Below, piece by piece: positions 6,859 to 15,787 of a DNA stretch of 35,180 bases. This DNA is from Salinivibrio proteolyticus (GTDB lineage Bacteria; Pseudomonadota; Gammaproteobacteria; Enterobacterales; Vibrionaceae). The position numbers and the translations under genes were made by a program. Every line of letters starts with the position of its first letter. The stretch's first letter is position 1. The notes beneath the pieces were generated by a model. The model was not told where the DNA came from and searched no databases. It was given only the letters and a program-made list of their open reading frames with translations. The stretch covers positions 1 to 35,180 of the forward strand of contig NZ_MUFP01000004.1 in assembly GCF_001996165.1 (NCBI RefSeq), given 5' to 3'.

Positions 6859-7821
6859 ATGAAAAAACAAACTGTGGTGGTGGCACTCGGAGGCAATGCA
6901 CTCCTTCGCCGGGGTGAGCCTTTAGAAGCTGACATTCAACGCGCCAATATTGCCAAAGCGGCAAAAACCATTGCGGCAATTGGCGAACAATACAACGTGG
7001 TACTCGTGCACGGTAATGGTCCACAGGTTGGCCTACTCGCCTTACAGGGGTTGGAGTATAAATCCGTCACGCCATATCCACTCGACGTTCTCGGTTCAGA
7101 GACCCAAGGCATGATTGGCTATATGTTAATGCAAGAGCTGCATAACCTAGCCCCAGAGCAACACGTTTCTTGCATGCTCACGCAAATGACAGTCGATCCG
7201 AATGATCCCGCGTTTGCCAACCCCACCAAGCCCATTGGTCCCGTTTACGACCAACAAGAAGCCTCAGCGCTGGCTGAAAAATATGGCTGGGATATCAAAC
7301 CAGATGGCCAGTATTATCGTCGTGTTGTACCCAGCCCACAGCCAACCGGCATTGTGGAAGATGACGCCATCGCTAGCCTGATTGCGCAAGGACACCTTGT
7401 GATTTGTACCGGTGGTGGCGGCATTCCTGTGATTCAAGAGGGGAATCAGCTTAAAGGGATTGAGGCTGTGATTGATAAAGACATGTCAGCGGCTTTCCTT
7501 GCTCGTCAAATCAATGCCGATGCCTTGCTGATTTTGACCGATGCCGACGCGGTGTATTTGGACTATGGCCAACCCACCCAACGTGCATTGGCGGATACCA
7601 CCCCTGATGATCTGAGCCAATACACCTTCGACGCAGGCTCCATGGGACCCAAAATTGACGCGTCCTGCGAATTTATCCGTCAAGGCGGAAAACTGGTTGG
7701 CATCGGAGCCTTAGAGGATGGCCTTGCTATTCTTGCCGGCCAAGCCGGAACACGTATTCGTGCCCAAGCAGTAAATAACAACAATATTTCTCACGGCCAA
7801 CCTGCACCAGCGCAAGCCTGA
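6859..7821 (+). CDS. arcC: carbamate kinase
   Basis: A 320-residue amino acid kinase family enzyme that transfers phosphate from carbamoyl phosphate to ADP, giving ATP, CO2 and ammonia; this is the energy-yielding last step of the ADI pathway. The N-terminus [16 protein letters not shown] (about 4-19) and [17 protein letters not shown] (about 46-62) are the family's nucleotide/substrate loops. [12 protein letters not shown] (about 180-191) and [16 protein letters not shown] (about 207-222) are also typical. SMGPKIDAS (about 262-270) matches the conserved GSMGPK motif. It is followed after 26 bases by the OTCase gene, so the two are cotranscribed. Confidence 0.96.
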   Translation: MKKQTVVVALGGNALLRRGEPLEADIQRANIAKAAKTIAAIGEQYNVVLVHGNGPQVGLLALQGLEYKSVTPYPLDVLGSETQGMIGYMLMQELHNLAPEQHVSCMLTQMTVDPNDPAFANPTKPIGPVYDQQEASALAEKYGWDIKPDGQYYRRVVPSPQPTGIVEDDAIASLIAQGHLVICTGGGGIPVIQEGNQLKGIEAVIDKDMSAAFLARQINADALLILTDADAVYLDYGQPTQRALADTTPDDLSQYTFDAGSMGPKIDASCEFIRQGGKLVGIGALEDGLAILAGQAGTRIRAQAVNNNNISHGQPAPAQA

Positions 7822-7847
7822 GACCAATAACGAGAGGATTACCCACT

Positions 7848-8852
7848 ATGGCATTTAATCTACGTAACCGTAATTTCCTAAAGCTGCTGGACTTCACACC
7901 TCGTGAGATCCAACACTTTATCGACATGGCCATTGAACTCAAAAAAGCCAAATACAATGGCTATGAAACCCCACGTTTAAAAGGTAAAAATATCGCGCTG
8001 ATCTTTGAGAAGTCATCGACTCGTACCCGTTGTGCGTTTGAAACCGCCGTGTTCGACCAAGGCGGACAAGTCAGCTATATCGGCCCAACAGGCTCTCAAA
8101 TTGGCCACAAAGAATCCATGAAAGATACGGCCCGCGTGCTTGGTCGCATGTATGACGGCATTGAATACCGTGGCTTTGGGCAAGCGATTGTTGAAGAGCT
8201 GGGCGAATATGCTGGTGTGCCGGTCTGGAACGGGTTAACCACCGAGTTTCACCCCACCCAAATCTTGGCGGATTTGATGACCATGATTGAACATGGTCGT
8301 GGAAAACAGCTTCACGAAATGCGCTTTGCGTACCTCGGTGATGCCCGCAACAATATGGGCAACTCTCTGATGGTCGGTGCGGCTAAAATGGGGATGGATA
8401 TTCGTCTAGTGGCGCCAAAAGCATTCTGGCCTGAAGAAGAGCTGGTCGCACAATGCCGCGCGATCGCTGAACAAACGGGCGCACGCATTACCCTCACCGA
8501 GGACGTGCAGGAAGGTGTCAAAGACTGTGATTTCTTGTACACCGACGTGTGGGTGTCTATGGGTGAATCCAAAGAAGCATGGGATGAGCGTGTCGCATTG
8601 ATGAAGCCTTACCAAGTCAATATGGACGTGGTCAAAGCAACCGGCAATCCACACGTAAAATTCATGCATTGCTTACCCGCTTTCCACAACAACGAAACCA
8701 CCGTGGGTGCGGAAATCGAAGCCAAATATGGCTTAAAAGGCCTTGAAGTGACAGAAGATGTCTTCGAGTCTGACTATTCGATTGTCTTTGATGAAGCAGA
8801 AAATCGCTTGCACACCATCAAAGCGGTTATGGTTGCCACTCTCGGCGACTGA
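7848..8852 (+). CDS. argF: ornithine carbamoyltransferase (catabolic type, arcB-like)
   Basis: A 334-residue enzyme interconverting citrulline plus phosphate with ornithine plus carbamoyl phosphate. It has the carbamoyl phosphate site STRTR (57-61), HPTQ (135-138), the ornithine loop SMGE (237-240) and HCLP with Cys275. In this operon, between arcC and argR, it should run in the catabolic direction, feeding carbamoyl phosphate to carbamate kinase. Sequence alone does not separate ArcB from anabolic ArgF here, so the name follows the usual family symbol. A GAGAGGA ribosome-binding site precedes the ATG. A strong hairpin follows the stop. Confidence 0.95.
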   Translation: MAFNLRNRNFLKLLDFTPREIQHFIDMAIELKKAKYNGYETPRLKGKNIALIFEKSSTRTRCAFETAVFDQGGQVSYIGPTGSQIGHKESMKDTARVLGRMYDGIEYRGFGQAIVEELGEYAGVPVWNGLTTEFHPTQILADLMTMIEHGRGKQLHEMRFAYLGDARNNMGNSLMVGAAKMGMDIRLVAPKAFWPEEELVAQCRAIAEQTGARITLTEDVQEGVKDCDFLYTDVWVSMGESKEAWDERVALMKPYQVNMDVVKATGNPHVKFMHCLPAFHNNETTVGAEIEAKYGLKGLEVTEDVFESDYSIVFDEAENRLHTIKAVMVATLGD

Positions 8853-8858
8853 TCCACG

Positions 8859-8893
8859 CGCCGGGTGCCTATGCATCCGGCGTCTATTCTTTG
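8859..8893 (+). terminator. strong hairpin with weak T-tract between OTCase gene and argR
   Basis: CGCCGGGTGC (8859-8868) pairs with GCATCCGGCG (8873-8882) over 10 bp, including one G-T wobble, with loop CTAT. The following TCTATTCTTT is only a partial U-tract. It looks like an inefficient terminator that would lower read-through into argR and ridA. Confidence 0.65.
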
Positions 8894-8966
8894 CGTCAAG
8901 CAGTGACCATCATCAAGGTTTGCCCCCGCCAACACTGATACTATGCGTTTAAAATCACCAGAAAGC

Positions 8967-8979
8967 AGTGAAATTCACT
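8967..8979. promoter_or_regulatory. inverted repeat ahead of argR (candidate operator)
   Basis: AGTGAA and TTCACT form a perfect inverted repeat around one central base, 41 nt upstream of the argR start. The right arm contains ATTCACT, the same heptamer found ahead of the transporter gene and twice ahead of arcA. The spacing differs from the standard ArgR box, so recognition by ArgR is only a proposal. Confidence 0.35.
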
Positions 8980-9020
8980 ATTTTCGAGGTTAATAGCCAT
9001 CGATTATAAAGGAGTGACCG

Positions 9021-9509
9021 GTGAGTGATTATGCAATTCCGTCGGTGACAGCCTCCAATCCGGAGGAGAACATCCTCTCAGCCTGCCGGCATTTATTACA
9101 AACCCAAAGCTTTACCACCCAAGACGAAGTGCGTCAGCAGTTGGTCCAACTGGGGTATCTCGACGTCAGCCAATCTACCGTCTCTCGTTTGCTCTCCAAA
9201 CTTGGAGTGGCAAAGATCCCCAATGCACATGGACAGAAGGTGTATTCGATCAGCGGCGATATTGAGCCCGTTTACGCGGTGTCATCGGTAGGATCTCAAA
9301 TTGATGAAATCACGTGCAGTCATGCCATGGTGGTGATCAAAACCCACCCTGGTGGTGCGCAGTTGATCGCGCGCTTAATCGATCTGAATCGTCACCCTGC
9401 GATTTTAGGCACGGTAGGCGGTAACGACACGATTTTCGTTGCACCTCGCCGTGTGAGCGAGTTGAACTTATGCGAAAAAGCAGTACGAGAACGTCTGGCA
9501 AGCGAGTAA
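9021..9509 (+). CDS. argR: ArgR-family arginine repressor linked to ADI genes
   Basis: A 162-residue ArgR/AhrC protein. Residues 14-75 are the winged-helix DNA-binding domain, with the recognition segment VSQSTVSRLLSKLG at about 49-62. Residues 95-160 are the hexamerisation and arginine-binding domain, with HPGGAQLIARLID at 109-121. E. coli ArgR has GDDT at the arginine pocket (Asp128/Asp129); this protein has GNDT (Asn135/Asp136), so the first acidic residue is lost. It starts with GTG at 9021, supported by AAAGGAG six bases upstream. It follows the OTCase gene after a hairpin and probably controls the ADI genes. Vibrios usually also carry an argR next to mdh, so this may be a specialised paralogue. 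Confidence 0.93.
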   Translation: MSDYAIPSVTASNPEENILSACRHLLQTQSFTTQDEVRQQLVQLGYLDVSQSTVSRLLSKLGVAKIPNAHGQKVYSISGDIEPVYAVSSVGSQIDEITCSHAMVVIKTHPGGAQLIARLIDLNRHPAILGTVGGNDTIFVAPRRVSELNLCEKAVRERLASE

Positions 9510-9575
9510 GTACTTTACCTCGCCGCGCAACCGTTGCAGACTATTAACGTCGCTTTTTTAACAAAGGAATACAGC

Positions 9576-9968
9576 ATGACCCAAGTACTGCAAACTGAGC
9601 AGGCACCTGAAGCTATTGGCCCATATTCACAGGGTGTCGATCTCGGCAACATGGTACTGACTTCCGGTCAGATCCCTGTCAATCCAGTGACTGGTCAAAT
9701 TTCACCAGAGATCACTGCTCAAACACGCCAATCACTCGATAACGTTAAAGCCGTTGTTGAAGCGGCGGGCCTCAAAGTGAATGACATTGTTAAACTGACT
9801 GTCTTCGTTAAAAACCTTGAGGACTTTGCGGAAATCAATAAAGTCTACGGCGCTTTTTTTGATGAGCACGGCGTAGAAAACTATCCCGCCCGTTCTTGTG
9901 TGGAAGTCGCTCGCCTTCCTAAAGATGTAGATATTGAAATTGAAGGGATTGCGGTGCGTCACGCGTAA
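9576..9968 (+). CDS. ridA: RidA family enamine/imine deaminase
   Basis: A 130-residue RidA (YjgF/YER057c) protein. Members hydrolyse reactive 2-aminoacrylate and related enamines released by PLP enzymes, and form homotrimers. Visible motifs are AIGPYSQGVDLGN (13-25), TSGQIPVNPVTG (29-40) and the conserved arginine of YPARSCVEVARLP (Arg106), which binds the substrate carboxylate. An upstream ATG at 9534 would extend the frame; the ATG at 9576 is chosen because AAAGGA lies just before it and the family starts here. It follows argR by 66 bases and closes the ADI run. A strong terminator lies downstream. Confidence 0.95.
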   Translation: MTQVLQTEQAPEAIGPYSQGVDLGNMVLTSGQIPVNPVTGQISPEITAQTRQSLDNVKAVVEAAGLKVNDIVKLTVFVKNLEDFAEINKVYGAFFDEHGVENYPARSCVEVARLPKDVDIEIEGIAVRHA

Positions 9969-9990
9969 CCTATGCCCTTGCATACAAGAA

Positions 9991-10015
9991 AGCGGCGTTT
10001 GACGCCGCTTTTTTT
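9991..10015 (+). terminator. terminator after ridA
   Basis: AGCGGCGT (9991-9998) and ACGCCGCT (10002-10009) form an 8-bp stem with a 3-base loop, followed by seven T residues. The idi gene converges from the right and ends at 10030. Confidence 0.9.
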
Positions 10016-10029
10016 ATGCTTCCTCACAC

Positions 10030-10590
10030 CTAAGCCATAGCATGCGTCGGCGTCATCGCACAAATGTGAGCAAATACCTGTGAGAACCAAGCCGTAAATT
10101 GCTCCGGCGAGTCCGCCAGTGCCGCTTGTATATCTTGCTCCGACCACCAGCGACAATCTGATACCTCATCCGGGTTTAAGATCATCTCCACATGATTCAC
10201 TTCACACGCAATCACCTGATCCCACTCGTGCTCAACCAGACCATTATCCAGTTCAGCACGGTAGATAAAGACAGGCCCCATGGCGAAATCAAGCGGACGC
10301 GCAATACCAAGCTCTTCATATAAACGCCGCTTGGCCGCGGCAGCCACAGGTTCATCTTTTTTGGGGTGCGAGCAGCAGGTATTGGTCCATAACCCACCGC
10401 TGTGATATTTGCTGTCAGCACGACGCTGAAGCAAGAACTCACGCTCACCGTCTTGGTTAAGACGGTATAACATGAGCGAAAAGGCCGAGTGCAGCCATCC
10501 TTGCTGGTGGGCCTCCAACTTTTCAGCGGTCCCCTTGGGTTCACCCTCAGGTGACACCAAGACCACATGGTGACGCTGGGTTGGGGTCAT
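10030..10590 (-). CDS. idi: isopentenyl-diphosphate delta-isomerase, type 1
   Basis: A 186-residue Nudix-fold enzyme interconverting isopentenyl and dimethylallyl diphosphate. It has the catalytic cysteine in WTNTCCSHP (Cys73), the Nudix-like RLYEELGI (89-96) and the catalytic/metal glutamates in LVEHEWD (Glu120, Glu122). His34 in WLHSAFS is the conserved metal ligand. The length matches E. coli Idi (about 182). The ATG has GAGGAG eight bases upstream. It follows plsC by 14 bases on the same strand and is probably the last gene of that transcript. Bacteria that use the MEP pathway make both isomers directly, so this enzyme tunes their ratio rather than being essential. Confidence 0.95.
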   Translation of the reverse strand: MTPTQRHHVVLVSPEGEPKGTAEKLEAHQQGWLHSAFSLMLYRLNQDGEREFLLQRRADSKYHSGGLWTNTCCSHPKKDEPVAAAAKRRLYEELGIARPLDFAMGPVFIYRAELDNGLVEHEWDQVIACEVNHVEMILNPDEVSDCRWWSEQDIQAALADSPEQFTAWFSQVFAHICAMTPTHAMA

Positions 10591-10604
10591 GAGACACTCC
10601 TCAA

Positions 10605-11339
10605 TTATGCAGACTGCTTATTACGCTCAGCCACTTCCGCATCCAACTGCTCAAGTTTCGCTTTCATCAGTTGATGACAGTGTGCAGCAAGTTCGCGCAC
10701 ATTCTCTTTACTGTAGCCCTCGACCGATATCGGTGCCATCACTTCCACAATCACATGACCATTGTTCCAACGGTTCGCTTTGCAATGATGGGTCGAGCTA
10801 CATACCACCGGCACCAGCGGCACTTGTGCGCCAATGGCAGCATGGAATGCGCCCGTTTTAAACGGCAATAAGCCGCGGCCACGCGAACGTGTTCCCTCTG
10901 GGAATAACCATACGCATAATTGCTTCTCACGGATCTTTTCAATCACTTGAGCAATGGTTCCCATCGCTTTACTGCGGTTAGCACGATCAATCAATACGTT
11001 TCCGGTAAGCCAATACAGTTGACCAAAAATCGGGATCCACAACAGGCTTTTTTTGCCCACAGTGACCGCGCCCGGCATCAATGCATTCGAGAGCGTGACC
11101 ATGTCCCAGTTACTTTGGTGGTTAGCAATACACACACTCGCGCCCGGTTCACGTGGTGCGCCCTCGGCAAAGCGCAGCTCTACCTTGGTGCCAAATACGC
11201 CAGATAGACGACCAAACCATTTACTAATCTGGTAGCAGTTGCGTGGGTTACGTGGACTGAGTAGGCAATACAGCCCACCAAACACAAATAGCAAGATTGC
11301 GACAATCAGTACGGCAATCAGCCGTAACACAATAATCAT
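10605..11339 (-). CDS. plsC: 1-acyl-sn-glycerol-3-phosphate acyltransferase
   Basis: A 244-residue inner-membrane acyltransferase making phosphatidic acid from lysophosphatidic acid. One N-terminal membrane helix (about residues 2-26, rich in I, V and L) precedes the catalytic domain. The HX4D motif is NHQSNWD (His74, Asp79), and the second substrate-binding motif is FPEGTRSRG (Glu148 region). The ATG at 11339 is chosen over an upstream TTG because GGAGAG sits right before it. It is 108 bases downstream of parC with a terminator between them. The parC-plsC neighbourhood is the arrangement I recall from vibrios and enterics. Confidence 0.94.
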   Translation of the reverse strand: MIIVLRLIAVLIVAILLFVFGGLYCLLSPRNPRNCYQISKWFGRLSGVFGTKVELRFAEGAPREPGASVCIANHQSNWDMVTLSNALMPGAVTVGKKSLLWIPIFGQLYWLTGNVLIDRANRSKAMGTIAQVIEKIREKQLCVWLFPEGTRSRGRGLLPFKTGAFHAAIGAQVPLVPVVCSSTHHCKANRWNNGHVIVEVMAPISVEGYSKENVRELAAHCHQLMKAKLEQLDAEVAERNKQSA

Positions 11340-11410
11340 TTCTCTCTCCAAAAGAGCAGACTGTCAAAGGCGAGTCAGTATACGGATTCGGAACAAAAAT
11401 GCACCTAGTG

Positions 11411-11440
11411 AAAAAACGCACCTTCCAAAGAAGGTGCGTT
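11411..11440 (-). terminator. terminator after parC
   Basis: Bases 11415-11425 and 11430-11440 form an 11-bp stem (AACGCACCTTC with GAAGGTGCGTT) around loop CAAA. Read leftward, it ends in a run of six T residues and follows the parC stop within 10 bases. Confidence 0.9.
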
Positions 11441-11447
11441 CATCGGA

Positions 11448-13706
11448 CTAGCTGTCTTGCTCGTCAATAAGGATTTCTACCGCGGAGACCCGTTGCAGGC
11501 CTCTTGGCAGCATGCTGCCACGACGACCCCGTTCACCACGGAAGTTGTCGAGATCGGTCGCTTTTAAGGTCAACTTACGCTTACCTGCATGCAGGGTCAC
11601 GCCTGCTCCTTGCGGTAAGACATGTAACTGACTGAGCACCTCATCACGTGATTTGGCGCGCGCACCAGGGATATTGATGATCTTGTTTCCTTTACCTTTG
11701 CCCAACTGTGGCAAATCATGGATAGGGAATACCAACATCCGTCCCTCATTGGAAATGGCCAAGATCTGATCCGTTTCTAAGTCGTGAATACGGCGAGGCG
11801 GCATCACTTCGGCATGCTCAGGCACAGTTAACAGCGCTTTACCACTACGGTTTTTCGACAGCATGTCTGCCTGTTTACACACAAAGCCATAGCCTGCATC
11901 CGAGGCAAGTAACGTCAGTTGGCTTTCATCCGCCATCATCACATGACGAATCGACGAGCCTGGAGTGATATTGATACGGCCCGTGATCGGTTCACCCTGA
12001 CTGCGCGCCGACGGCAAGGTGTGCGATTCAATGGCATAGCTACGTCCGTCTGACCCCAAGAACACCGCGGGTTGATTGCTCTTGCCCGGTGCCGCATCGA
12101 GAAACTTGTCTCCCGCTTTATAGTTCAGCCCAGCCGCATCAACATCGTGCCCTTTGGCATGACGAATCCAACCTTTTTCCGACAGCACCACGGTAATCGG
12201 CTCACTGGGGATCAAATCACGCTCCGTCATGGCTTTGGCTTCTTCACGTTCCACCAGCGGCGAGCGTCGATCATCACCGTACTTTTCTGCATCGGCGAGG
12301 ATCTCTTTTTTGATCAAGGTATTCAACCGACGCTCTGAGCCTAACAGGGTTTGCAACTTGTCCCGCTCTTTGCTGAGCTCATCTTGCTCACCACGGATTT
12401 TGATCTCTTCGAGTTTGGCCAATTGACGCAGTTTGATCTCTAGAATCGCTTCCGCTTGCTTCTCGCTGAGCCCAAAGCGCTTGATCAGTTCTGCCTTTGG
12501 ATCATCCTCACTGCGGATGATTTCAATCACCTCATCAATATTGAGGTACGCGACCAATAAGCCCTCAAGAATGTGCAAACGCGCCAACACCTTCTCGAGC
12601 CGATACTCCAGTCGACGACGCACCGTATCCCGGCGGAACGTCAACCACTCCGACAGGATCATTTGCAGCCCTTTTACTTGCGGGCGTGCATCGAGACCGA
12701 TCATATTGAGGTTAACGCGATAGTTTTTCTCAAGATCCGTTGACGCGAATAAGTGATTCATCAACTGATCACTATCAACTCGGTTAGAGCGCGGCACCAC
12801 CACGATACGTGTCGGGTTTTCGTGGTCAGACTCATCACGCAAGTCATCGACCATTGGCAGTTTTTTCGCCCGCATTTGGTTGGCGATTTGCTCGAGTAAC
12901 TTGGCGCCAGAGACTTGATGCGGCAGTGAGGTGATCACAATGTCGCCGCTTTCTTTGTGCCAACGTGCCCGCATCTTGATGCTGCCACGACCACTGGTAT
13001 AGAGTTTTTTCAGCTCGTGATGAGGCGTAATGACTTCGGCTTCAGTTGGATAATCCGGCCCTTTGACGTATTCCATCAGGCCATCCAGATCGATACTGGG
13101 TTTATCAATCATCGCCGCCAGCGCGTTAGCAAGTTCGCGCGCATTGTGCGGGGGAATATCGGTGGCCATACCGACCGCAATCCCGGTCACCCCATTGAGG
13201 AGAATATGAGGAAGGCGCGCAGGTAAGGTTTTCGGCTCTTTCATGGTGCCATCAAAGTTTGGCACCCAATCCACAGTTCCTTGTCCCAGCTCTTGTAAGA
13301 GGACTTCCGAGAAGCGCGACAGGCGTGATTCGGTATAACGCATCGCCGCGAACGATTTGGGATCGTCCGGCGCCCCCCAGTTACCTTGACCATCCACCAA
13401 CGGATAACGATAAGAGAAAGGTTGAGCCATCAATACCATGGCTTCGTAGCAGGCAGAATCACCATGAGGGTGATACTTACCGAGCACGTCCCCAACGGTA
13501 CGCGCTGATTTTTTATATTTGGCGGAGGCAGACAGCCCCAGCTCAGACATTGCATAAATAATTCGGCGCTGTACCGGTTTTAATCCGTCACCGATAAACG
13601 GCAGCGCACGGTCCATGATGACGTACATCGAGTAATTGAGGTAAGCATCCTCTGTAAACTTGCGCAAGGCAAGCTGCTCGACGCCATCATAAGTCACCTC
13701 TGTCAT
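11448..13706 (-). CDS. parC: DNA topoisomerase IV subunit A
   Basis: A 752-residue breakage-reunion subunit of topoisomerase IV, which decatenates daughter chromosomes in a ParC2ParE2 complex. It aligns closely with E. coli ParC over its length. The catalytic tyrosine is Tyr124 in [10 protein letters not shown]. The quinolone region [12 protein letters not shown] has Ser84 and Glu88, equivalent to E. coli Ser80/Glu84, so it carries the drug-sensitive residues. The C-terminal beta-pinwheel has repeated motifs such as QGEPITGRI and [13 protein letters not shown], ending in [16 protein letters not shown]. It starts 25 bases downstream of parE, so the two are cotranscribed. Confidence 0.98.
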   Translation of the reverse strand: MTEVTYDGVEQLALRKFTEDAYLNYSMYVIMDRALPFIGDGLKPVQRRIIYAMSELGLSASAKYKKSARTVGDVLGKYHPHGDSACYEAMVLMAQPFSYRYPLVDGQGNWGAPDDPKSFAAMRYTESRLSRFSEVLLQELGQGTVDWVPNFDGTMKEPKTLPARLPHILLNGVTGIAVGMATDIPPHNARELANALAAMIDKPSIDLDGLMEYVKGPDYPTEAEVITPHHELKKLYTSGRGSIKMRARWHKESGDIVITSLPHQVSGAKLLEQIANQMRAKKLPMVDDLRDESDHENPTRIVVVPRSNRVDSDQLMNHLFASTDLEKNYRVNLNMIGLDARPQVKGLQMILSEWLTFRRDTVRRRLEYRLEKVLARLHILEGLLVAYLNIDEVIEIIRSEDDPKAELIKRFGLSEKQAEAILEIKLRQLAKLEEIKIRGEQDELSKERDKLQTLLGSERRLNTLIKKEILADAEKYGDDRRSPLVEREEAKAMTERDLIPSEPITVVLSEKGWIRHAKGHDVDAAGLNYKAGDKFLDAAPGKSNQPAVFLGSDGRSYAIESHTLPSARSQGEPITGRINITPGSSIRHVMMADESQLTLLASDAGYGFVCKQADMLSKNRSGKALLTVPEHAEVMPPRRIHDLETDQILAISNEGRMLVFPIHDLPQLGKGKGNKIINIPGARAKSRDEVLSQLHVLPQGAGVTLHAGKRKLTLKATDLDNFRGERGRRGSMLPRGLQRVSAVEILIDEQDS

Positions 13707-13731
13707 GCTGATAATATCCCGTTATATTTGT

Positions 13732-15624
13732 TTAAATCTCGGTCAGCTCGGCCATGTCGCCTTTTTGCTGCAACCAGTTACGACGATCTTCTGCCCGTTT
13801 TTTACCTAGCAGCATGTCCATCATCAATTGGGTTTGCTCAGGATCATCAATCGTCAGTTGCACCAAACGGCGTGTATTTGGATCCATCGTGGTTTCACGC
13901 AGTTGCAGAGGGTTCATTTCCCCCAACCCTTTAAAGCGCTGTACGTTGATTTTTCCGCGTTTATTACTTAATCGCTCAAGGATGCCTGCTTTCTCGTCTT
14001 CATCGAGGGCGTAAAAGACTTCTTTTCCGCAATCAATACGGTACAAAGGCGGCATCGCAACATACACATGTCCTGCTTCGACCAGGGCACGGAAATGCTG
14101 CACAAACAACGCACATAACAGCGTCGCAATATGTAGACCATCAGAATCCGCATCGGCGAGAATGCAGACTTTATCGTAGCGCAGCCCGGACAGGTCATCG
14201 GAGTCGGGGTCTATCCCTAGCGCCACCGAAATATCATGCACCTCTTGGGAGGCGAGGACTTGGTCAGCTGATACTTCCCACGTATTAAGAATTTTACCGC
14301 GCAGCGGCATCACCGCCTGAAACTCACGATCACGGGCCTGTTTCGCTGAGCCGCCTGCCGAGTCACCCTCCACCAAAAAGAGTTCAGTACGACTGGAATC
14401 TTGCATCGCGCAGTCTGTCAGCTTACCGGGCAATGCCGGCCCCGAGGCGACTTTTTTCCGTACCACCTTTTTCGCGGCGCGCATACGCCGATGCGCGCTG
14501 GCAATGCACACCTCAGCCAAACGCTCGGCCAAGTGAGGACGCTCGTTCAGCCACAAGCTAAAGGCATCTTTGACCACACCAGACACAAAGGCTGCGCATT
14601 GACGTGAGGACAAACGCTCTTTCGTTTGGCCGGCAAATTGCGGATCTTGGATTTTCACTGACAAGACATATGCACAGCGCTCCCAGATATCATCCGCGGT
14701 GAGCTTCACACCACGAGGCAATAGGTTGCGGAACTCGCAGAACTCGCGCATCGCTTCCAGCATACCTTGGCGTAAACCGTTGACATGGGTGCCACCTTGC
14801 GGCGTCGGAATTAAGTTAACATAGCTTTCAGTGGTTAATTCACCACCTTCCGGTAACCAAATCACCGCCCAATCGACCGCTTCATTTTTGCCACTGAACT
14901 CACCGACAAAGGGGGTTTCAGGCAATAATTCAAAGCCCTTCACACTGTCGGCAAGGTAGTCTTTTAGGCCCGCTTCGTAGCACCAGCTAATGGTTTCATC
15001 GGTATTTTTATCGGTGAAATTGATGGTTAAGCCCGGGCAAAGGACAGCTTTGGCTTTTAATATGGTTTTTAATCGCGACAGCGAGAACTTTCCGGAATCG
15101 AAAAATTGACTATCCGGCCAAAAGTGCACCCGCGTGCCACGGTTGCGTCGTCCGCACGTGCCAGTCACGGTCAAGTCTTGCACTTTGTCACCGTTTTCGA
15201 AGGCGATGTCATAGACTTGCCCATCGCGCTTGACCGTGATCTCAACACGACGAGACAAGGCGTTAACCACAGAGATCCCGACCCCGTGCAAACCACCACT
15301 AAATTGATAGCTTTTGTTGGAGAACTTGCCGCCAGCGTGAAGCTTACAGAGGATCAGCTCAACCCCAGACACCCCTTCTTCTGGGTGAATATCTACAGGC
15401 ATCCCTCGGCCATCATCAATCACTTCTAATGATTGGTCGGCATGAAGGATCACATCGATTTTACTCGCGTGGCCAGCAAGGGCTTCGTCGACACTGTTAT
15501 CGATCACTTCTTGCCCTAAATGGTTAGGGCGACTGGTATCTGTGTACATACCCGGGCGTCGGCGCACTGGCTCGAGCCCGTTGAGGACTTCTATCGATCC
15601 TGCGTTATAACTTTGCTCTGTCAT
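13732..15624 (-). CDS. parE: DNA topoisomerase IV subunit B
   Basis: A 630-residue ATPase subunit, the same length as E. coli ParE. The GHKL ATP site shows EVIDNSVDEALAGHA near 38-52, DDGRGMPVDIHPE near 70 and GGLHGVGISVVNALS near 103-117. The TOPRIM domain has LVEGDSAGGSAKQARDREFQ near 410-430 and DADSDGLHIATLL near 490. The frame is open to base 15663, but the ATG at 15624 (MTEQSYNAGSIEVLNGLEP) matches the family start. No strong Shine-Dalgarno is visible at either start. A strong hairpin lies 39-69 bases upstream of the start. parC follows after 25 bases. Confidence 0.97.
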   Translation of the reverse strand: MTEQSYNAGSIEVLNGLEPVRRRPGMYTDTSRPNHLGQEVIDNSVDEALAGHASKIDVILHADQSLEVIDDGRGMPVDIHPEEGVSGVELILCKLHAGGKFSNKSYQFSGGLHGVGISVVNALSRRVEITVKRDGQVYDIAFENGDKVQDLTVTGTCGRRNRGTRVHFWPDSQFFDSGKFSLSRLKTILKAKAVLCPGLTINFTDKNTDETISWCYEAGLKDYLADSVKGFELLPETPFVGEFSGKNEAVDWAVIWLPEGGELTTESYVNLIPTPQGGTHVNGLRQGMLEAMREFCEFRNLLPRGVKLTADDIWERCAYVLSVKIQDPQFAGQTKERLSSRQCAAFVSGVVKDAFSLWLNERPHLAERLAEVCIASAHRRMRAAKKVVRKKVASGPALPGKLTDCAMQDSSRTELFLVEGDSAGGSAKQARDREFQAVMPLRGKILNTWEVSADQVLASQEVHDISVALGIDPDSDDLSGLRYDKVCILADADSDGLHIATLLCALFVQHFRALVEAGHVYVAMPPLYRIDCGKEVFYALDEDEKAGILERLSNKRGKINVQRFKGLGEMNPLQLRETTMDPNTRRLVQLTIDDPEQTQLMMDMLLGKKRAEDRRNWLQQKGDMAELTEI

Positions 15625-15662
15625 AATCGATTGGCTTAATAAATGTGATGACATGGTCAGCA

Positions 15663-15693
15663 AGGGGGCCTAGCTTGTCAAGCTCCGCCCCCT
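15663..15693 (-). other. stable hairpin in the parE upstream region
   Basis: AGGGGGC pairs with GCCCCCT on the outside, and AGCTT with AAGCT on the inside, separated by a 2-nt mismatch, with loop GTC. The stem totals about 12 bp. No T-tract follows on either strand. It sits between the yqiA start-side region and parE; read leftward, it would be in the parE 5' untranslated RNA. Confidence 0.5.
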
Positions 15694-15787
15694 GTTACCG
15701 CGAGTTTATGTGAACTGCCATCCGCCTCGTACGCCGCCGTGTTCAGGCGAGACAAGGTTTGCCTAAGACGTTGGCAATAAAAGGAGG

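Noticed and set aside
13754-14014. Plus-strand frames inside parE, parC, glnE and other genes
   Set aside because: They are antisense shadows of strongly supported genes, without ribosome-binding sites or domains.
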